A stretch of DNA of 55,176 nt from Bacteroidota bacterium (GTDB taxonomy: Bacteria > Bacteroidota > Bacteroidia > Chitinophagales > Chitinophagaceae), in contig CANFOM010000017.1 of NCBI GenBank assembly GCA_947448725.1, positions 1-55,176 on the forward strand. The letters run 5' to 3'. The translations under genes and the position numbers were made by a program. Shown here piece by piece: positions 18,387 through 27,693 of this stretch. The notes beneath the pieces are model-generated. The model had not been told where the DNA came from, searched no databases, and saw only the letters and a list, made by a program, of their open reading frames with translations. Each line of letters starts with the position of its first letter. Within the stretch, counting starts at the first letter, position 1.

Positions 18387-18859
18387 GCCAGTAATCCTAG
18401 CATCACATCATGCACAATGGGACAGAACTCTGCATTTTTCATGGTAATAGGAATGCGTTTAAAAAAAACATCTTCGTCTGTGTAGGGGAATCTTTGGCAA
18501 TCGGTAGGTCGATGTTCATAGATACTACAGGCATTATCGGCACCTAAAAAAGGACAGGGTTTGGTATTGGCTACATAATCGCCTTCCTGATCCATCGATA
18601 AATAAGTATCCATAAAAGCAGTTTCTTTCATTCTCAAAAACTTGCTAATTCTTTTAATATCAGGCATCTTAAAGCGGGGAGAATAGTTTTTGCAACATCT
18701 AGCACAATCTAGGCAGTTGATTTTCTCAAAAGCAGCTTCGTGTAAATCGGGCAATTGCTTTAATATTTTTCGCTTGTCTACCCTTTTTAAAAAATTTTGA
18801 AACTTTTTAAGCGTCTCCGGAGCTGGTAATTCGTATAATTGTTCAATAGATAAGGCCAT
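18383..18859 (-). CDS. YkgJ-type cysteine cluster protein
   Basis: Protein of 158 residues of the zinc/iron-chelating YkgJ/UPF0153 family. Conserved cysteines are Cys49, Cys52, Cys55 and Cys56 in CLDCARCC, then Cys102, Cys111 and Cys121 in PCPFLGADNACSIYEHRP and DCQRFPY. The family is thought to bind an iron-sulfur cluster or zinc; function is unestablished. It is soluble, with no signal peptide. It is divergent from gcvP and has its own -7 box at 18870-18877. Confidence 0.88.
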   Translation of the reverse strand: MALSIEQLYELPAPETLKKFQNFLKRVDKRKILKQLPDLHEAAFEKINCLDCARCCKNYSPRFKMPDIKRISKFLRMKETAFMDTYLSMDQEGDYVANTKPCPFLGADNACSIYEHRPTDCQRFPYTDEDVFFKRIPITMKNAEFCPIVHDVMLGLLA

Positions 18860-18869
18860 AATAGTAACC

Positions 18870-18877
18870 CAAATGTA
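18870..18877 (-). promoter_or_regulatory. -7 box of the cysteine cluster gene
   Basis: The minus strand reads TACATTTG, a perfect TAnnTTTG match, 10 bases from the start codon at 18859. The predicted leader is only a few bases long. Confidence 0.6.
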
Positions 18878-18947
18878 AACTATTTAGCACTCATCCACAA
18901 GCTTTCCCCACCGAGTGGCTAGTTAACAAATAAGGGTTAGTTTTTTG

Positions 18948-18955
18948 TATCTTTG
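18948..18955 (+). promoter_or_regulatory. -7 box of gcvP
   Basis: TATCTTTG matches TAnnTTTG and lies 26 bases upstream of the ATG at 18982. Together with the box at 18870-18877 it makes this a divergent promoter region. Confidence 0.65.
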
Positions 18956-18981
18956 AATCCATTTTTTAAACCACCCTATTT

Positions 18982-21837
18982 ATGTTGCAATTGAACCCGA
19001 ACGGAGCAGAATTTATCAAAAGACATATTGGCCCCAATGCCCAAGATACCCAAAAAATGTTAGACACTATTGGTGTAAAATCGATAGACGAGCTGATTGA
19101 AAAAACAGTCCCCAATAATATTCGTTCGAAAAAAGCAATGCAAATTCCAGAAGGGTTGTCTGAATTTGAAATGTTGCAATCTTTAAAAAATATTGCAGAA
19201 AAAAATATAGTCGCCACTAATTTTATTGGCCAAGGTTATTATGGCACCATCACCCCAAGTGTGATTCTTAGAAATATTTTTGAAAACCCAGGTTGGTATA
19301 CTCAGTACACACCTTATCAAGCAGAAATTGCACAAGGTCGTTTAGAAAGTTTATTGAATTTTCAAACCATGGTTTGCGACTTAACAGGTTTGCCTATTGC
19401 CAATGCTTCCTTATTAGATGAAGCCACCGCAGCCGCCGAAGCCATGGCCATGATTTTTAATCATGTCAATAAAAGCGATGTTGTTACCCAAACAAAATTA
19501 TTTGTAGATAGTGCGATATTCCCTCAAACCAAAGACGTTTTAGCAACTCGTGCTAAACCTATCAACATAGAAATAGTAGAAGCCAATTATACAAACACTA
19601 AAATTGACAATAGTTATTTCGGTGCAATTTTACAATATCCCAACAATACAGGCAGCATTGAAGATTATACAAGTTTCATTGATCAGGTGCATGCAGCAGG
19701 CGGTTTAGTGATTTTAGTAGCTGATATTTTAGCACTAAGTTTATTAAAAAGCCCGGGCGAATTAAATGCAGATGTAGCGGTAGGCAATACACAACGCTTT
19801 GGTGTTCCGATGGGTTTTGGCGGACCACATGCAGCTTATTTTGCAACCAAAGATGAATTCAAAAGAGGCATGCCGGGTAGATTGATAGGTGTAAGTGTAG
19901 ATGCACAAGGTAATAGAGCTTTGAGAATGGCTTTGCAAACCAGAGAACAACATATTAAAAGAGAAAAAGCAACTTCCAATATTTGTACGGCCCAAGCATT
20001 GTTAGCCAATATGGCGGTGATGTATGCTGTATATCATGGACCAGCTGGTATTAAAAAAATTGCTAGCAAAGTTCATGGATTAGCTCAATTATTGGATGCC
20101 CAATTACAAAGCCTTGGGATTACTCAAGTGAATAAAAATTATTTCGATACACTTCATCTTACAGGAGTAGATGCCACTGCGGTGCGTAAAATAGCATTGG
20201 CTGAAAATATTAATTTTAGATACCACCAAGATGGCACAATAGGTATTACTATTGACGAGACCATTGATGAAAAAGAAATTGCAGCTGTCGTAACCCTTTT
20301 TGAAAAAGTAACAGGGAAAAAATCAAGTGGAAAAGCAAGCAGCACATTAGCTATCCCCAATGCGCTTCAAAGATCATCCACTTATTTGCAACATCCTGTA
20401 TTTAATATTCATCATAGTGAAACACAAATGATGCGCTACATCAAGCAATTGGAAAATAAAGACTTGTCATTAAATACCAGCATGATTAGTTTAGGTAGTT
20501 GTACGATGAAATTAAATGCAGCCACTGAAATGATTCCAGTAAGCTGGCCTGCATTTAGTTCCTTACATCCATTTGCACCAAGTAGCCAAACAAAGGGCTA
20601 TCAAGAAATGGCCAAAGAATTAAGTGATTACTTATGTCAAACCACTGGCTTTACCGCTTGTAGCTTACAACCCAATAGTGGTGCACAAGGCGAGTATGCA
20701 GGTTTATTAACCATACGCGCTTATCATGAGCATCATGGGCAAGCCCATAGAAATATTGTATTAATTCCTATTAGTGCGCACGGAACTAATCCAGCCAGTG
20801 CAGTCATGGCAGGATTTAAAGTAATAGTAGTTGCTTGTGATGCTGCAGGAAATATTGACATGAAAGATTTAAAAGATAAAGCCCTACTACACAAAGACAA
20901 TTTAGGTGCCTTAATGGTAACCTATCCATCGACCCATGGTGTATTTGAAGAAACCATAATTGATATTTGTGCAACGATACATGAATTTGGAGGTTTGGTG
21001 TATATGGACGGCGCTAACATGAATGCGCAGGTTGGTTTAACCAGTCCAGGTAATATTGGAGCAGATGTTTGTCATTTGAATTTACACAAAACATTTGCCA
21101 TCCCACACGGTGGTGGTGGCCCTGGCATGGGACCTATTTGTGTGAATGATAAATTAGCACCCTTTTTACCAGGCCATGTACATGATCATGGTACAATTGG
21201 TGCAGTAAGTGCTGCGCCAATTGGCTCTGCAAGTATTTTATTAATTAGTTACGCCTACATAAAAATGCTTGGCGCCACTGGATTACAGTTAACCACAGCT
21301 TATGCTATTTTGAATGCGAATTATATGAAAGCTAGGCTAGAAAAAAAATATACAGTTTTGTATGCGGGTAAAAATGGTACTTGTGCGCATGAATTTATCA
21401 TCGACTTGCGTCCTTTTAAAGCAAGTGCGGGCATTGAAGCAGAAGACGTAGCCAAAAGATTAATTGATTATGGTTTTCATGCCCCTACTGTAAGTTTCCC
21501 TGTGGCTGGAACCATTATGATTGAACCAACTGAGAGTGAGGATAAGGGAGAGTTAGATCGTTTTTGCGATGCCTTAATTGCTATACATGATGAAATAATA
21601 GCCATTGAAAAAGGAACCCTTGATAAAGTGGACAACCCTTTAAAAAATGCACCACATACCCAAAAGGTAATATGTGCCAATGAATGGAATCATGTTTATA
21701 CTAGACAAGAAGCTGCTTTCCCATTGTATTATGTGCAACAAAATAAATTTTGGCCAACGGTAGCAAGAGTGAACAATACCCATGGTGATCGTAATTTAAT
21801 ATGTACCTGCGAACCCGTTGCTTCCTATGCCGAATAG
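18982..21837 (+). CDS. gcvP: glycine dehydrogenase (decarboxylating), P-protein
   Basis: Pyridoxal-phosphate enzyme of the glycine cleavage system that decarboxylates glycine and passes the aminomethyl group to the H-protein lipoyl arm. It is the single-chain form, 951 residues with N- and C-terminal halves fused. Motifs are FIKRHIGPN at the start, the segment [61 protein letters not shown] and [20 protein letters not shown]. Lys703 in LHKTF holds the cofactor. No gcvT or gcvH is nearby. A bidirectional terminator follows at 21887-21917. Confidence 0.97.
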   Translation: MLQLNPNGAEFIKRHIGPNAQDTQKMLDTIGVKSIDELIEKTVPNNIRSKKAMQIPEGLSEFEMLQSLKNIAEKNIVATNFIGQGYYGTITPSVILRNIFENPGWYTQYTPYQAEIAQGRLESLLNFQTMVCDLTGLPIANASLLDEATAAAEAMAMIFNHVNKSDVVTQTKLFVDSAIFPQTKDVLATRAKPINIEIVEANYTNTKIDNSYFGAILQYPNNTGSIEDYTSFIDQVHAAGGLVILVADILALSLLKSPGELNADVAVGNTQRFGVPMGFGGPHAAYFATKDEFKRGMPGRLIGVSVDAQGNRALRMALQTREQHIKREKATSNICTAQALLANMAVMYAVYHGPAGIKKIASKVHGLAQLLDAQLQSLGITQVNKNYFDTLHLTGVDATAVRKIALAENINFRYHQDGTIGITIDETIDEKEIAAVVTLFEKVTGKKSSGKASSTLAIPNALQRSSTYLQHPVFNIHHSETQMMRYIKQLENKDLSLNTSMISLGSCTMKLNAATEMIPVSWPAFSSLHPFAPSSQTKGYQEMAKELSDYLCQTTGFTACSLQPNSGAQGEYAGLLTIRAYHEHHGQAHRNIVLIPISAHGTNPASAVMAGFKVIVVACDAAGNIDMKDLKDKALLHKDNLGALMVTYPSTHGVFEETIIDICATIHEFGGLVYMDGANMNAQVGLTSPGNIGADVCHLNLHKTFAIPHGGGGPGMGPICVNDKLAPFLPGHVHDHGTIGAVSAAPIGSASILLISYAYIKMLGATGLQLTTAYAILNANYMKARLEKKYTVLYAGKNGTCAHEFIIDLRPFKASAGIEAEDVAKRLIDYGFHAPTVSFPVAGTIMIEPTESEDKGELDRFCDALIAIHDEIIAIEKGTLDKVDNPLKNAPHTQKVICANEWNHVYTRQEAAFPLYYVQQNKFWPTVARVNNTHGDRNLICTCEPVASYAE

Positions 21838-21886
21838 TAAGCATGTTGCAGGTGAAATGAACAATTAGAAATAATAAATAAAAAAA

Positions 21887-21917
21887 AGGAGCTACTAAAA
21901 AGTGGCTCCTTTTTTTT
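21887..21917. terminator. bidirectional intrinsic terminator
   Basis: A 10-bp stem (AGGAGCTACT / AGTGGCTCCT, with one G-T wobble) around an AAAA loop is followed by seven T. It is preceded by a run of A, so it can stop transcription from both gcvP and the convergent HTH gene. Confidence 0.88.
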
Positions 21918-21927
21918 ATGGATTTCA

Positions 21928-22371
21928 TTAAGTTCCAAAAGAGCTTTGCTGATGGTCAAAATTTTCTTGAATAAAACCTGTTTTATTATTGGCAATTACT
22001 TCATACAAAGAAATTATTTTGTCTTTATCCTTTAATACCACTTGCAATTTTTCCAAGTCGGATTCCAAGTTTTTCATTTTTTTATTTTCTGCCTCATATT
22101 TATTAACATACTCATCTACTTGCAGCGTGTGACCCGCATTCAAATAAACATCATTGGGTGAAATCATTTGTCCTTGTCCATTGAGTACCCATAAAATATT
22201 TAGTTCGGCATAATGTTCATCAATTTTAATTAAGATATCAGAACCTACAGATCCCAGATTTCTTAATTGTTTAGAAAAATACCCATTGGATAAGCCAATT
22301 CTTTTTTCAAAAGAATGCGGTGAGATTGACTTGAATTGCAAATAAAGATTGATTCTTTCAATTGGTTTCAT
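21928..22371 (-). CDS. small helix-turn-helix regulator with coiled-coil tail
   Basis: Protein of 147 residues. Residues about 4-65 look like the phage-repressor-like HTH domain common in Bacteroidota. They contain SPHSFEKRIGLSNGYFSKQL (helices 2 and 3) and ILWVLNGQGQM, the usual end of that domain. Residues about 84-125 are Lys/Glu-rich with a heptad pattern and should form a coiled coil for dimerisation. I see no peptidase domain, so it is not a LexA-type repressor. A perfect 24-base palindrome ends one base before its start codon and an 18-base direct repeat lies further upstream, which suggests autoregulation. Confidence 0.75.
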   Translation of the reverse strand: MKPIERINLYLQFKSISPHSFEKRIGLSNGYFSKQLRNLGSVGSDILIKIDEHYAELNILWVLNGQGQMISPNDVYLNAGHTLQVDEYVNKYEAENKKMKNLESDLEKLQVVLKDKDKIISLYEVIANNKTGFIQENFDHQQSSFGT

Positions 22372-22372
22372 G

Positions 22373-22396
22373 TGTATATGTTTTAATTCATATACA
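22373..22396. promoter_or_regulatory. 24-base palindrome at the HTH gene start, putative operator
   Basis: TGTATATG (22373-22380) and CATATACA (22389-22396) are exact inverted copies separated by 8 A/T bases. The element ends one base before the start codon of the HTH gene and covers the place where ribosomes bind. It could be an operator for the gene's own product or an mRNA hairpin controlling translation. Confidence 0.65.
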
Positions 22397-22426
22397 ATTT
22401 ATTTCCATTGAAGATAAATTTGAAAA

Positions 22427-22466
22427 TACTTAGGCCTCATTTTTGAATTACTTAGGCCTCATTTTT
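22427..22466. repeat. 18-base direct repeat upstream of the HTH gene
   Basis: Two identical copies of TACTTAGGCCTCATTTTT lie at 22427-22444 and 22449-22466, four bases apart (period 22). Each contains the palindrome AGGCCT. They fill the gap between the end of the ABC-F gene and the HTH promoter region. The 22-base period, about two helical turns, suits cooperative protein binding on one face of the DNA. Confidence 0.8.
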
Positions 22467-22472
22467 TAAAAG

Positions 22473-24389
22473 CTAAACTAATTTCTCACTGAGTTCAAGC
22501 CATCTAATTTCGGCCAATTCCAAGGCCTGATTGATGTTTGACAATTCTTCACTAATAGAAGTGATGAGGTTATAATCTAGATTAGTCGCATTCAGTTGTT
22601 CTAACAATGCTGCTTTTTTCTTTTCCAAATCTGGCATGGACTTAGTAAGCGTATCTAATTCTAATTTTTCTTTGTAGGTCATTTTCTCAGCAACTACTTT
22701 CTCTATGGGTTTCTTTTCTGAAGGAGCTTTAGTGGCCACTTCTTTTACAGGCACTGAATGCGTAGTAATGTCAGAACTAACTGAGGCATAGCTTTGTTTG
22801 CTTTTTTCTAAAATTCTAAACTGAGTATAGTTCCCTGGATAATCTCTAATGACACCATCTCCTTCAAATATAAATAAGTGATCTACTAGTTTATCCATAA
22901 AATAGCGGTCGTGTGATACCAACAAAACACAACCCGCAAAATCTATCAAAAATTGTTCTAACACCGCCAAAGTGGGTAGGTCTAAATCATTGGTAGGCTC
23001 ATCCAATATTAAAAAATTCGGATTCTTAAACAGTATAGTAAGTAATTGTAGTCTTTTTTTCTCCCCGCCACTCAAAGCGCTTAAATAAGTATATTGTTTA
23101 TCGGGTGTAAATAAAAATAATTCAAGAAATTGCGCTGCACTTAAAGAGCCACCACTGCTTAATGGAAAATTTTCAGCATAGGTTTTTAAATATTCAATCA
23201 CCCGCATGTCTTTTTTGTATACCAGCCCTTCTTGAGAAAAATGACCAAAAACAATGGTATCCCCTACATTAATTTTACCACTATCTGGCTGTGTTAACCC
23301 TTGTAAAATTTGCAAAAAGGTACTTTTACCTACACCATTCTTTCCTACAATGCCAATACGCTCTCCTTTGCTAAAAGTATAATCAAACCCTTTTAATACC
23401 ACAGTATCTCCGTAGGATTTGTATACTTTTTTAGCCTCGATTATTTTTCCACCTAATCTGGTCATTTTCATGTCTAGTTGCAAATTAGTATCGTCAATTT
23501 TTTGCTTGGCCTTAGCTTCTACTTCATAAAAATTGTCTTGTCTACTTTTACTTTTAGTAGTTCTGGCTTTGGGTTGCTTACGCATCCATTCCAATTCTTT
23601 TCTAAACGTATTCTTTGCTTTGTCAATACTCGCTAATTCAGATTCAATCCTAGCTGCTTTCTTTTCTAAATAATTTTCGTAGTCCCCTTTATAAGAATAT
23701 AAATTTTCTCTTTCTAACTCCCATATTTCATCTGTCACCGATTCTAAAAAATACCGATCATGCGATACCAGTAATAAGGTTACTTTTTCTTGCTCCAAAT
23801 AATTCTCCAACCATTCAATCATATTTAAATCCAAATGATTCGTAGGCTCATCCATTAACAGCAAAACATGCTTGGGCTCAAACCCAATTTGAATTAATGT
23901 TTTAGCCAAAGAAACTCTTTTTCGTTGCCCCCCACTTAATTTAGAAACAGGTTGCTCTAAGTGATGAATATTTAATTGCGTTAAAATAGTTTTCACTTTA
24001 GATTCAAAATCCCAAGCGCTTCTTTCCTCCATCTCCATAATGGCATCGGTAATCAAATTTTCATCCTCTGTTTCCATGGCCATTTCATAATTACTAATGG
24101 CCTTCATCATGGGATGATCCTGATTAAACAAATTTTGAGTAATACTAGCCGACTCTATAAATTGAGGGTCTTGTTCAAACAACACCAAATGAACATCTTT
24201 ATGGATTTTTGCAGTACCGGCATCTGGCACTTCCTTCCCCGCTAAAATGCGCAAAAGTGTGGTTTTCCCCACTCCATTTCTGGCAATTAACGCAATGCGA
24301 TCGCCTTCGTTGATATTAAAACTGATGCCTTTAAACAAAGGATATATGCCATAACTTTTTGTCAAGCCTTCTACAGAAACGTAATTCAT
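22473..24389 (-). CDS. ABC-F ATP-binding protein, Uup-like
   Basis: Soluble protein of 638 residues with two ATP-binding cassettes and no membrane domain. Walker A motifs are ARNGVGKTT (near 36-44) and GKNGVGKST. Signatures are LSGGQRKRVSLA and LSGGEKKRLQLL, and Walker B segments are LLLMDEPTNHLDL and LILDEPTNDLDL. The Lys/Arg-rich linker between cassettes and the C-terminal coiled coil (about 570-635) match Uup, a ribosome- and DNA-junction-associated ABC-F protein. The promoter box TATCTTTG ends only four bases before the ATG, so the mRNA may be leaderless. Confidence 0.92.
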   Translation of the reverse strand: MNYVSVEGLTKSYGIYPLFKGISFNINEGDRIALIARNGVGKTTLLRILAGKEVPDAGTAKIHKDVHLVLFEQDPQFIESASITQNLFNQDHPMMKAISNYEMAMETEDENLITDAIMEMEERSAWDFESKVKTILTQLNIHHLEQPVSKLSGGQRKRVSLAKTLIQIGFEPKHVLLLMDEPTNHLDLNMIEWLENYLEQEKVTLLLVSHDRYFLESVTDEIWELERENLYSYKGDYENYLEKKAARIESELASIDKAKNTFRKELEWMRKQPKARTTKSKSRQDNFYEVEAKAKQKIDDTNLQLDMKMTRLGGKIIEAKKVYKSYGDTVVLKGFDYTFSKGERIGIVGKNGVGKSTFLQILQGLTQPDSGKINVGDTIVFGHFSQEGLVYKKDMRVIEYLKTYAENFPLSSGGSLSAAQFLELFLFTPDKQYTYLSALSGGEKKRLQLLTILFKNPNFLILDEPTNDLDLPTLAVLEQFLIDFAGCVLLVSHDRYFMDKLVDHLFIFEGDGVIRDYPGNYTQFRILEKSKQSYASVSSDITTHSVPVKEVATKAPSEKKPIEKVVAEKMTYKEKLELDTLTKSMPDLEKKKAALLEQLNATNLDYNLITSISEELSNINQALELAEIRWLELSEKLV

Positions 24390-24393
24390 GGCG

Positions 24394-24401
24394 CAAAGAT
24401 A
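24394..24401 (-). promoter_or_regulatory. -7 box of the ABC-F gene, predicted leaderless
   Basis: The minus strand reads TATCTTTG-N4-ATG. The perfect TAnnTTTG box ends four bases before the start codon, which puts the predicted transcription start at or next to the A of ATG. Confidence 0.65.
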
Positions 24402-24474
24402 AGTTGTACTAGGGAGTATCTATAGTTTTATACTAAGAATGCCCGAAAAATAGGGTAAAAACAAGCGAAGGATG

Positions 24475-24482
24475 TATTTTTG
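24475..24482 (+). promoter_or_regulatory. -7 box of ispH
   Basis: TATTTTTG matches TAnnTTTG and lies 27 bases before the ATG at 24510. It also overlaps the alternative TTG start at 24480, which argues against that start. Confidence 0.6.
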
Positions 24483-24509
24483 TACCTCCAATACCCTAAA
24501 AGTAAAAAG

Positions 24510-25733
24510 ATGAAGCATTTTGAGGTGCCTAGCGGCTATCGTAGCAATTTAATTAGTGCTATTAAGCAAAAAAGGAAAGAAGAAGATAAATTAAAAAAAG
24601 ACTTTAGTCCTACCCTAATAGATTTAGGCCATTTGAAATTTTATTTAGCCCGTCATTTTGGATTTTGTTATGGGGTAGAAAATGCAATTGATATAGCTTA
24701 TAAAACCATAGAAGAAAATAAAGGAAAAAGAATTTACCTATTAAGTGAAATGATTCACAACCCACAAGTAAATGAAGATTTGTTAAAAAAAGGGGTGCAA
24801 TTTTTACAAGACACTAATGGCAATGAAATAATTCCATTAACTACTTTAACCAAAGAAGATGTAGTTATTATTCCTGCTTTTGGAACCACTTTGGAATTAG
24901 AAGCAAAAATTAATAAAATGGGTATTGAAATTCAAAAGTACAATACCACTTGCCCATTTGTAGAAAAAGTATGGAACCGCGGAGATCAAATTGCCAAAAA
25001 AGGATTCACCATTATCATACATGGTAAACCAAAGCATGAAGAAACAAGAGCCACTTTCTCACACGCTGCCGACAAAACACCTACCCTTATTGTGAATGAC
25101 ATGGAGGAAGCGATTGTTTTAGGAAAATTTATTTTAGGTGAATTGCCCTTGAACCAGTTTGGCACTTATTTTAAAAATAGATACAACGAGCGCTTTGACC
25201 CTACTATACATTTTGAAAAAATAGGCGTTATTAATCAAACCACTCAATTGGCAACCGATACCCAAGCGATATCCGACTACTTGAAAAATATTATAGTAAG
25301 CAAGTACGGAAAAGAAAATAGTAGCGAGCACTTTGCAGATACCAGAGATACTTTATGTTATGCTACCAATGACAATCAATCAGCAGTGGTGGGGCTCTTA
25401 GAACAAAGTGCCGATTTAGCGATTGTCATGGGCGGAAAAAATAGTAGCAATAGCTCTCATTTAGTGGAGCTTTGTGAAAAGCAATTACCTACTTATTTTA
25501 TTGATGACGCTAATAAAATCATCGACCGCCATCAAATTATAAGGAACAACTGGATCACCAAACAATCTGAATTAATTAATGATTATTTACCCAATAAAGC
25601 ACCAATTTCTATCTTGATGACCAGTGGGGCAAGTTGTCCCGACACAGTCGTTGAATCGGTAATTAGAAAAATAGTGAGTTTTTACGAATTAGACGAAAAG
25701 TTGGAAAAGGTAAGCGATACTTGGATTTCCTAA
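24510..25733 (+). CDS. ispH: 4-hydroxy-3-methylbut-2-enyl diphosphate reductase
   Basis: Last enzyme of the MEP isoprenoid pathway, making IPP and DMAPP with a [4Fe-4S] cluster. Cluster cysteines are in FGFCYGVENAI, NTTCPFVEKVW and SGASCPDTVVE. Further motifs are YLLSEMIHNPQVN, IHGKPKHEETRAT and the segment DTRDTLCYATNDNQSAV. I place the start at ATG 24510 (407 residues), since the promoter box covers the earlier TTG at 24480. The protein is about 90 residues longer than the E. coli enzyme, with an N-terminal extension and an insertion around residue 200, as in other long IspH forms. Confidence 0.93.
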   Translation: MKHFEVPSGYRSNLISAIKQKRKEEDKLKKDFSPTLIDLGHLKFYLARHFGFCYGVENAIDIAYKTIEENKGKRIYLLSEMIHNPQVNEDLLKKGVQFLQDTNGNEIIPLTTLTKEDVVIIPAFGTTLELEAKINKMGIEIQKYNTTCPFVEKVWNRGDQIAKKGFTIIIHGKPKHEETRATFSHAADKTPTLIVNDMEEAIVLGKFILGELPLNQFGTYFKNRYNERFDPTIHFEKIGVINQTTQLATDTQAISDYLKNIIVSKYGKENSSEHFADTRDTLCYATNDNQSAVVGLLEQSADLAIVMGGKNSSNSSHLVELCEKQLPTYFIDDANKIIDRHQIIRNNWITKQSELINDYLPNKAPISILMTSGASCPDTVVESVIRKIVSFYELDEKLEKVSDTWIS

Positions 25734-25741
25734 AAAAGTAA

Positions 25742-26434
25742 TTAGCTATTGGCTTCACTAATTTTAGCAAGCGCCCATCCTAAGGCTAGTTCAAATTGTT
25801 CTGCTCTGTTCATATTGGAATTATCCAACACTTTAGCATCTGCTGCTTGTCTCAATGGACTTCTCTCTCTAGTGGTATCTAACAAATCGCGATGTTGCAA
25901 GTTAGCCGCAATCTCTTCTTTGTTAATATTAGGATTGGTTAATTGTAATTCTAAAAAACGTCTTTCCACTCGAATAGCAGGATCAGCTGTTACAAATATT
26001 TTAAGTGCCGCTGTAGGAAAAACCACTGTTCCAATATCTCTACCATCCATTACAATTCCTTTTTTTTCTCCCATGGCCTGCTGTTGCGCAACTGCAAAAT
26101 CTCTTACAGCCCCAATAGCGGCTACTTCACTTACTTTTTGACTCACGGCCATTTCTCTAATTTCAGCTTCTACATTTTCATTGTTTAAAATCATATCGCT
26201 TTTTAAAGTAGCTGCATTGTAACTAAAATTTAATGTAATTTTTTTTAAAGCGGCAGCAATAACCAATTCGTCATCAAAGGCAATATTATTTCTTAAAAAA
26301 TAAAGTGCCACTGCACGATACATAGCCCCAGTGTCAATAAAAACATATTCCAATTTAGCCGCCAAAGCTTTTGCTAAAGTGCTTTTCCCGCAAGAAGAAT
26401 AGCCATCGATGGCTATGATAATTTTATTAGACAT
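25742..26434 (-). CDS. cmk: cytidylate kinase
   Basis: Phosphorylates CMP and dCMP, 230 residues from ATG 26434. The start MSNKIIIAIDGYSSCGKST places the P-loop at the N-terminus. An upstream extension inside the mrp gene would add 23 residues and is unlikely. Other motifs are FIDTGAMYRAVALYF, VMDGRDIGTVVFPTA, the lid region FLELQLTNPNINKEEI and RDLLDTTRERSPL. The start lies one base after the mrp stop codon, so the two genes are co-transcribed. The end faces ispH with an 8-base gap. Confidence 0.94.
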   Translation of the reverse strand: MSNKIIIAIDGYSSCGKSTLAKALAAKLEYVFIDTGAMYRAVALYFLRNNIAFDDELVIAAALKKITLNFSYNAATLKSDMILNNENVEAEIREMAVSQKVSEVAAIGAVRDFAVAQQQAMGEKKGIVMDGRDIGTVVFPTAALKIFVTADPAIRVERRFLELQLTNPNINKEEIAANLQHRDLLDTTRERSPLRQAADAKVLDNSNMNRAEQFELALGWALAKISEANS

Positions 26435-26435
26435 A

Positions 26436-27527
26436 TTAAGCAACTGAAATAGTTTGTGTTTTAGGCATATTAGCATTTCTAATGGCAATTTGTCTAACTG
26501 CATTGGAAACCACTGTTCTCAAAGCATTTTTAGCAATTTCTTCTTGGCCTACCATTGCCGGAACCCCTTCATCTCCACCCTCTCTTATAGATTGCACCAA
26601 AGGTATTTCTCCTAAAAATGGCAAGTCATATTCGGATGCTAAATTTCTGCCTCCTTCTTTTCCAAATAAATAATATTTATTAGAAGGTAATTCTGCAGGA
26701 GTGAAATAAGCCATATTTTCAATGAGGCCAATTACCGGTACTTGAATATTTGCTTGACCAAACATGGCAATTGCTTTTTTAGCATCGGCCAATGCAACGG
26801 TTTGTGGAGTTGTTACAATTACTACCCCAGTTACTGGAACAGTTTGCATGATTGTTAAATGAATATCGCCCGTGCCTGGTGGCATATCAATCACTAAATA
26901 ATCTAACTCTCCCCAATCTACATCTGTAATAAATTGTCTGATGGCACTGGAAGCCATTGGGCCTCTCCAAACCACTGCATCTTTTTCATCCACCAATAAG
27001 CCTATGCTCATTAATTTAATACCAAATTTTTCAAGTGGTAATATAATACCCTTCCCATCATCGTCTTTCATCAAAGGTCGCTGACCTCTTACGCCAAACA
27101 TAATAGGAACACTTGGCCCATAGATATCAGCATCCATTAAACCCACTTTAGCACCACCTTCTGCTAAAGCCAATGCTAAGTTGGCCGAAATTGTACTTTT
27201 ACCCACGCCCCCTTTTCCACTCACCACTGCAATAATATTTTTAACATTGGCTAACACCTTTTTCTCATCCTTTCTTAAACTAGTGGTATTAGAAGTAAAA
27301 TCTACTTTAATGATGGCCGCCTTATTCACCAATAATTTGATTGCATTTTCACATGCATTTTTCATTAAATCTTTCATTGGACAAGCCGGGGTGGTAAGCA
27401 CTATGGTAAAACTTACTTCATTCCCATCCACTTTTAAGTCCTTAATCATATTTAGCGTAACCAAGTCCTTTCCTAAGTCTGGTTCTTGCACATTGCTCAA
27501 CGCTTTTAATATTTCCGCCTCGGTCAT
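26436..27527 (-). CDS. Mrp/ApbC-type iron-sulfur cluster carrier ATPase
   Basis: P-loop ATPase of the Mrp/NBP35 family that loads Fe-S clusters onto target proteins, 363 residues. An N-terminal MIP18/DUF59 domain (about 1-85, with TTPACPMKDL) is followed by the deviant Walker A VSGKGGVGKSTIS near 105 and LMDADIYGPSVP. VIDMPPGTGDIHLT and IENMAYFTP follow. The CxxC of many Mrp proteins is not evident at the usual place after IENMAYF, so cluster binding may use other residues. The promoter box is at 27562-27569 and cmk follows directly. Confidence 0.92.
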   Translation of the reverse strand: MTEAEILKALSNVQEPDLGKDLVTLNMIKDLKVDGNEVSFTIVLTTPACPMKDLMKNACENAIKLLVNKAAIIKVDFTSNTTSLRKDEKKVLANVKNIIAVVSGKGGVGKSTISANLALALAEGGAKVGLMDADIYGPSVPIMFGVRGQRPLMKDDDGKGIILPLEKFGIKLMSIGLLVDEKDAVVWRGPMASSAIRQFITDVDWGELDYLVIDMPPGTGDIHLTIMQTVPVTGVVIVTTPQTVALADAKKAIAMFGQANIQVPVIGLIENMAYFTPAELPSNKYYLFGKEGGRNLASEYDLPFLGEIPLVQSIREGGDEGVPAMVGQEEIAKNALRTVVSNAVRQIAIRNANMPKTQTISVA

Positions 27528-27561
27528 TTTGGAAGTTTTTGTTAAATAAATTAGATCCTTG

Positions 27562-27569
27562 CAAAGTTA
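27562..27569 (-). promoter_or_regulatory. -7 box of the mrp-cmk unit
   Basis: The minus strand reads TAACTTTG, a perfect TAnnTTTG match, 34 bases upstream of the start codon at 27527. Confidence 0.6.
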
Positions 27570-27678
27570 ACGCTCATTGTACTTATTTTGCTGTTTTACA
27601 AGGTAGAATATCCATTTTTACCCTAAAATCCACCCATTTCGTTAAAAAATTGTGTTCGTATATTTAAACCAGGAGACT

Positions 27679-27686
27679 TAAATTTG
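27679..27686 (+). promoter_or_regulatory. -7 box of the CarboxypepD_reg-like gene
   Basis: TAAATTTG matches TAnnTTTG and ends seven bases before the ATG at 27694, so the predicted leader is at most a few bases. Confidence 0.6.
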
Positions 27687-27693
27687 CATATAG

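Noticed and set aside
18890..18940. Possible tRNA or small RNA between the cysteine-cluster gene and gcvP.
   Set aside because: No cloverleaf, T-loop sequence or terminator is visible; the gap is explained by the divergent promoters.
27181..27549. An open frame of about 120 codons opposite the start of mrp.
   Set aside because: The minus-strand Mrp protein is clearly real across the same bases; the plus-strand product is low-complexity and resembles nothing.
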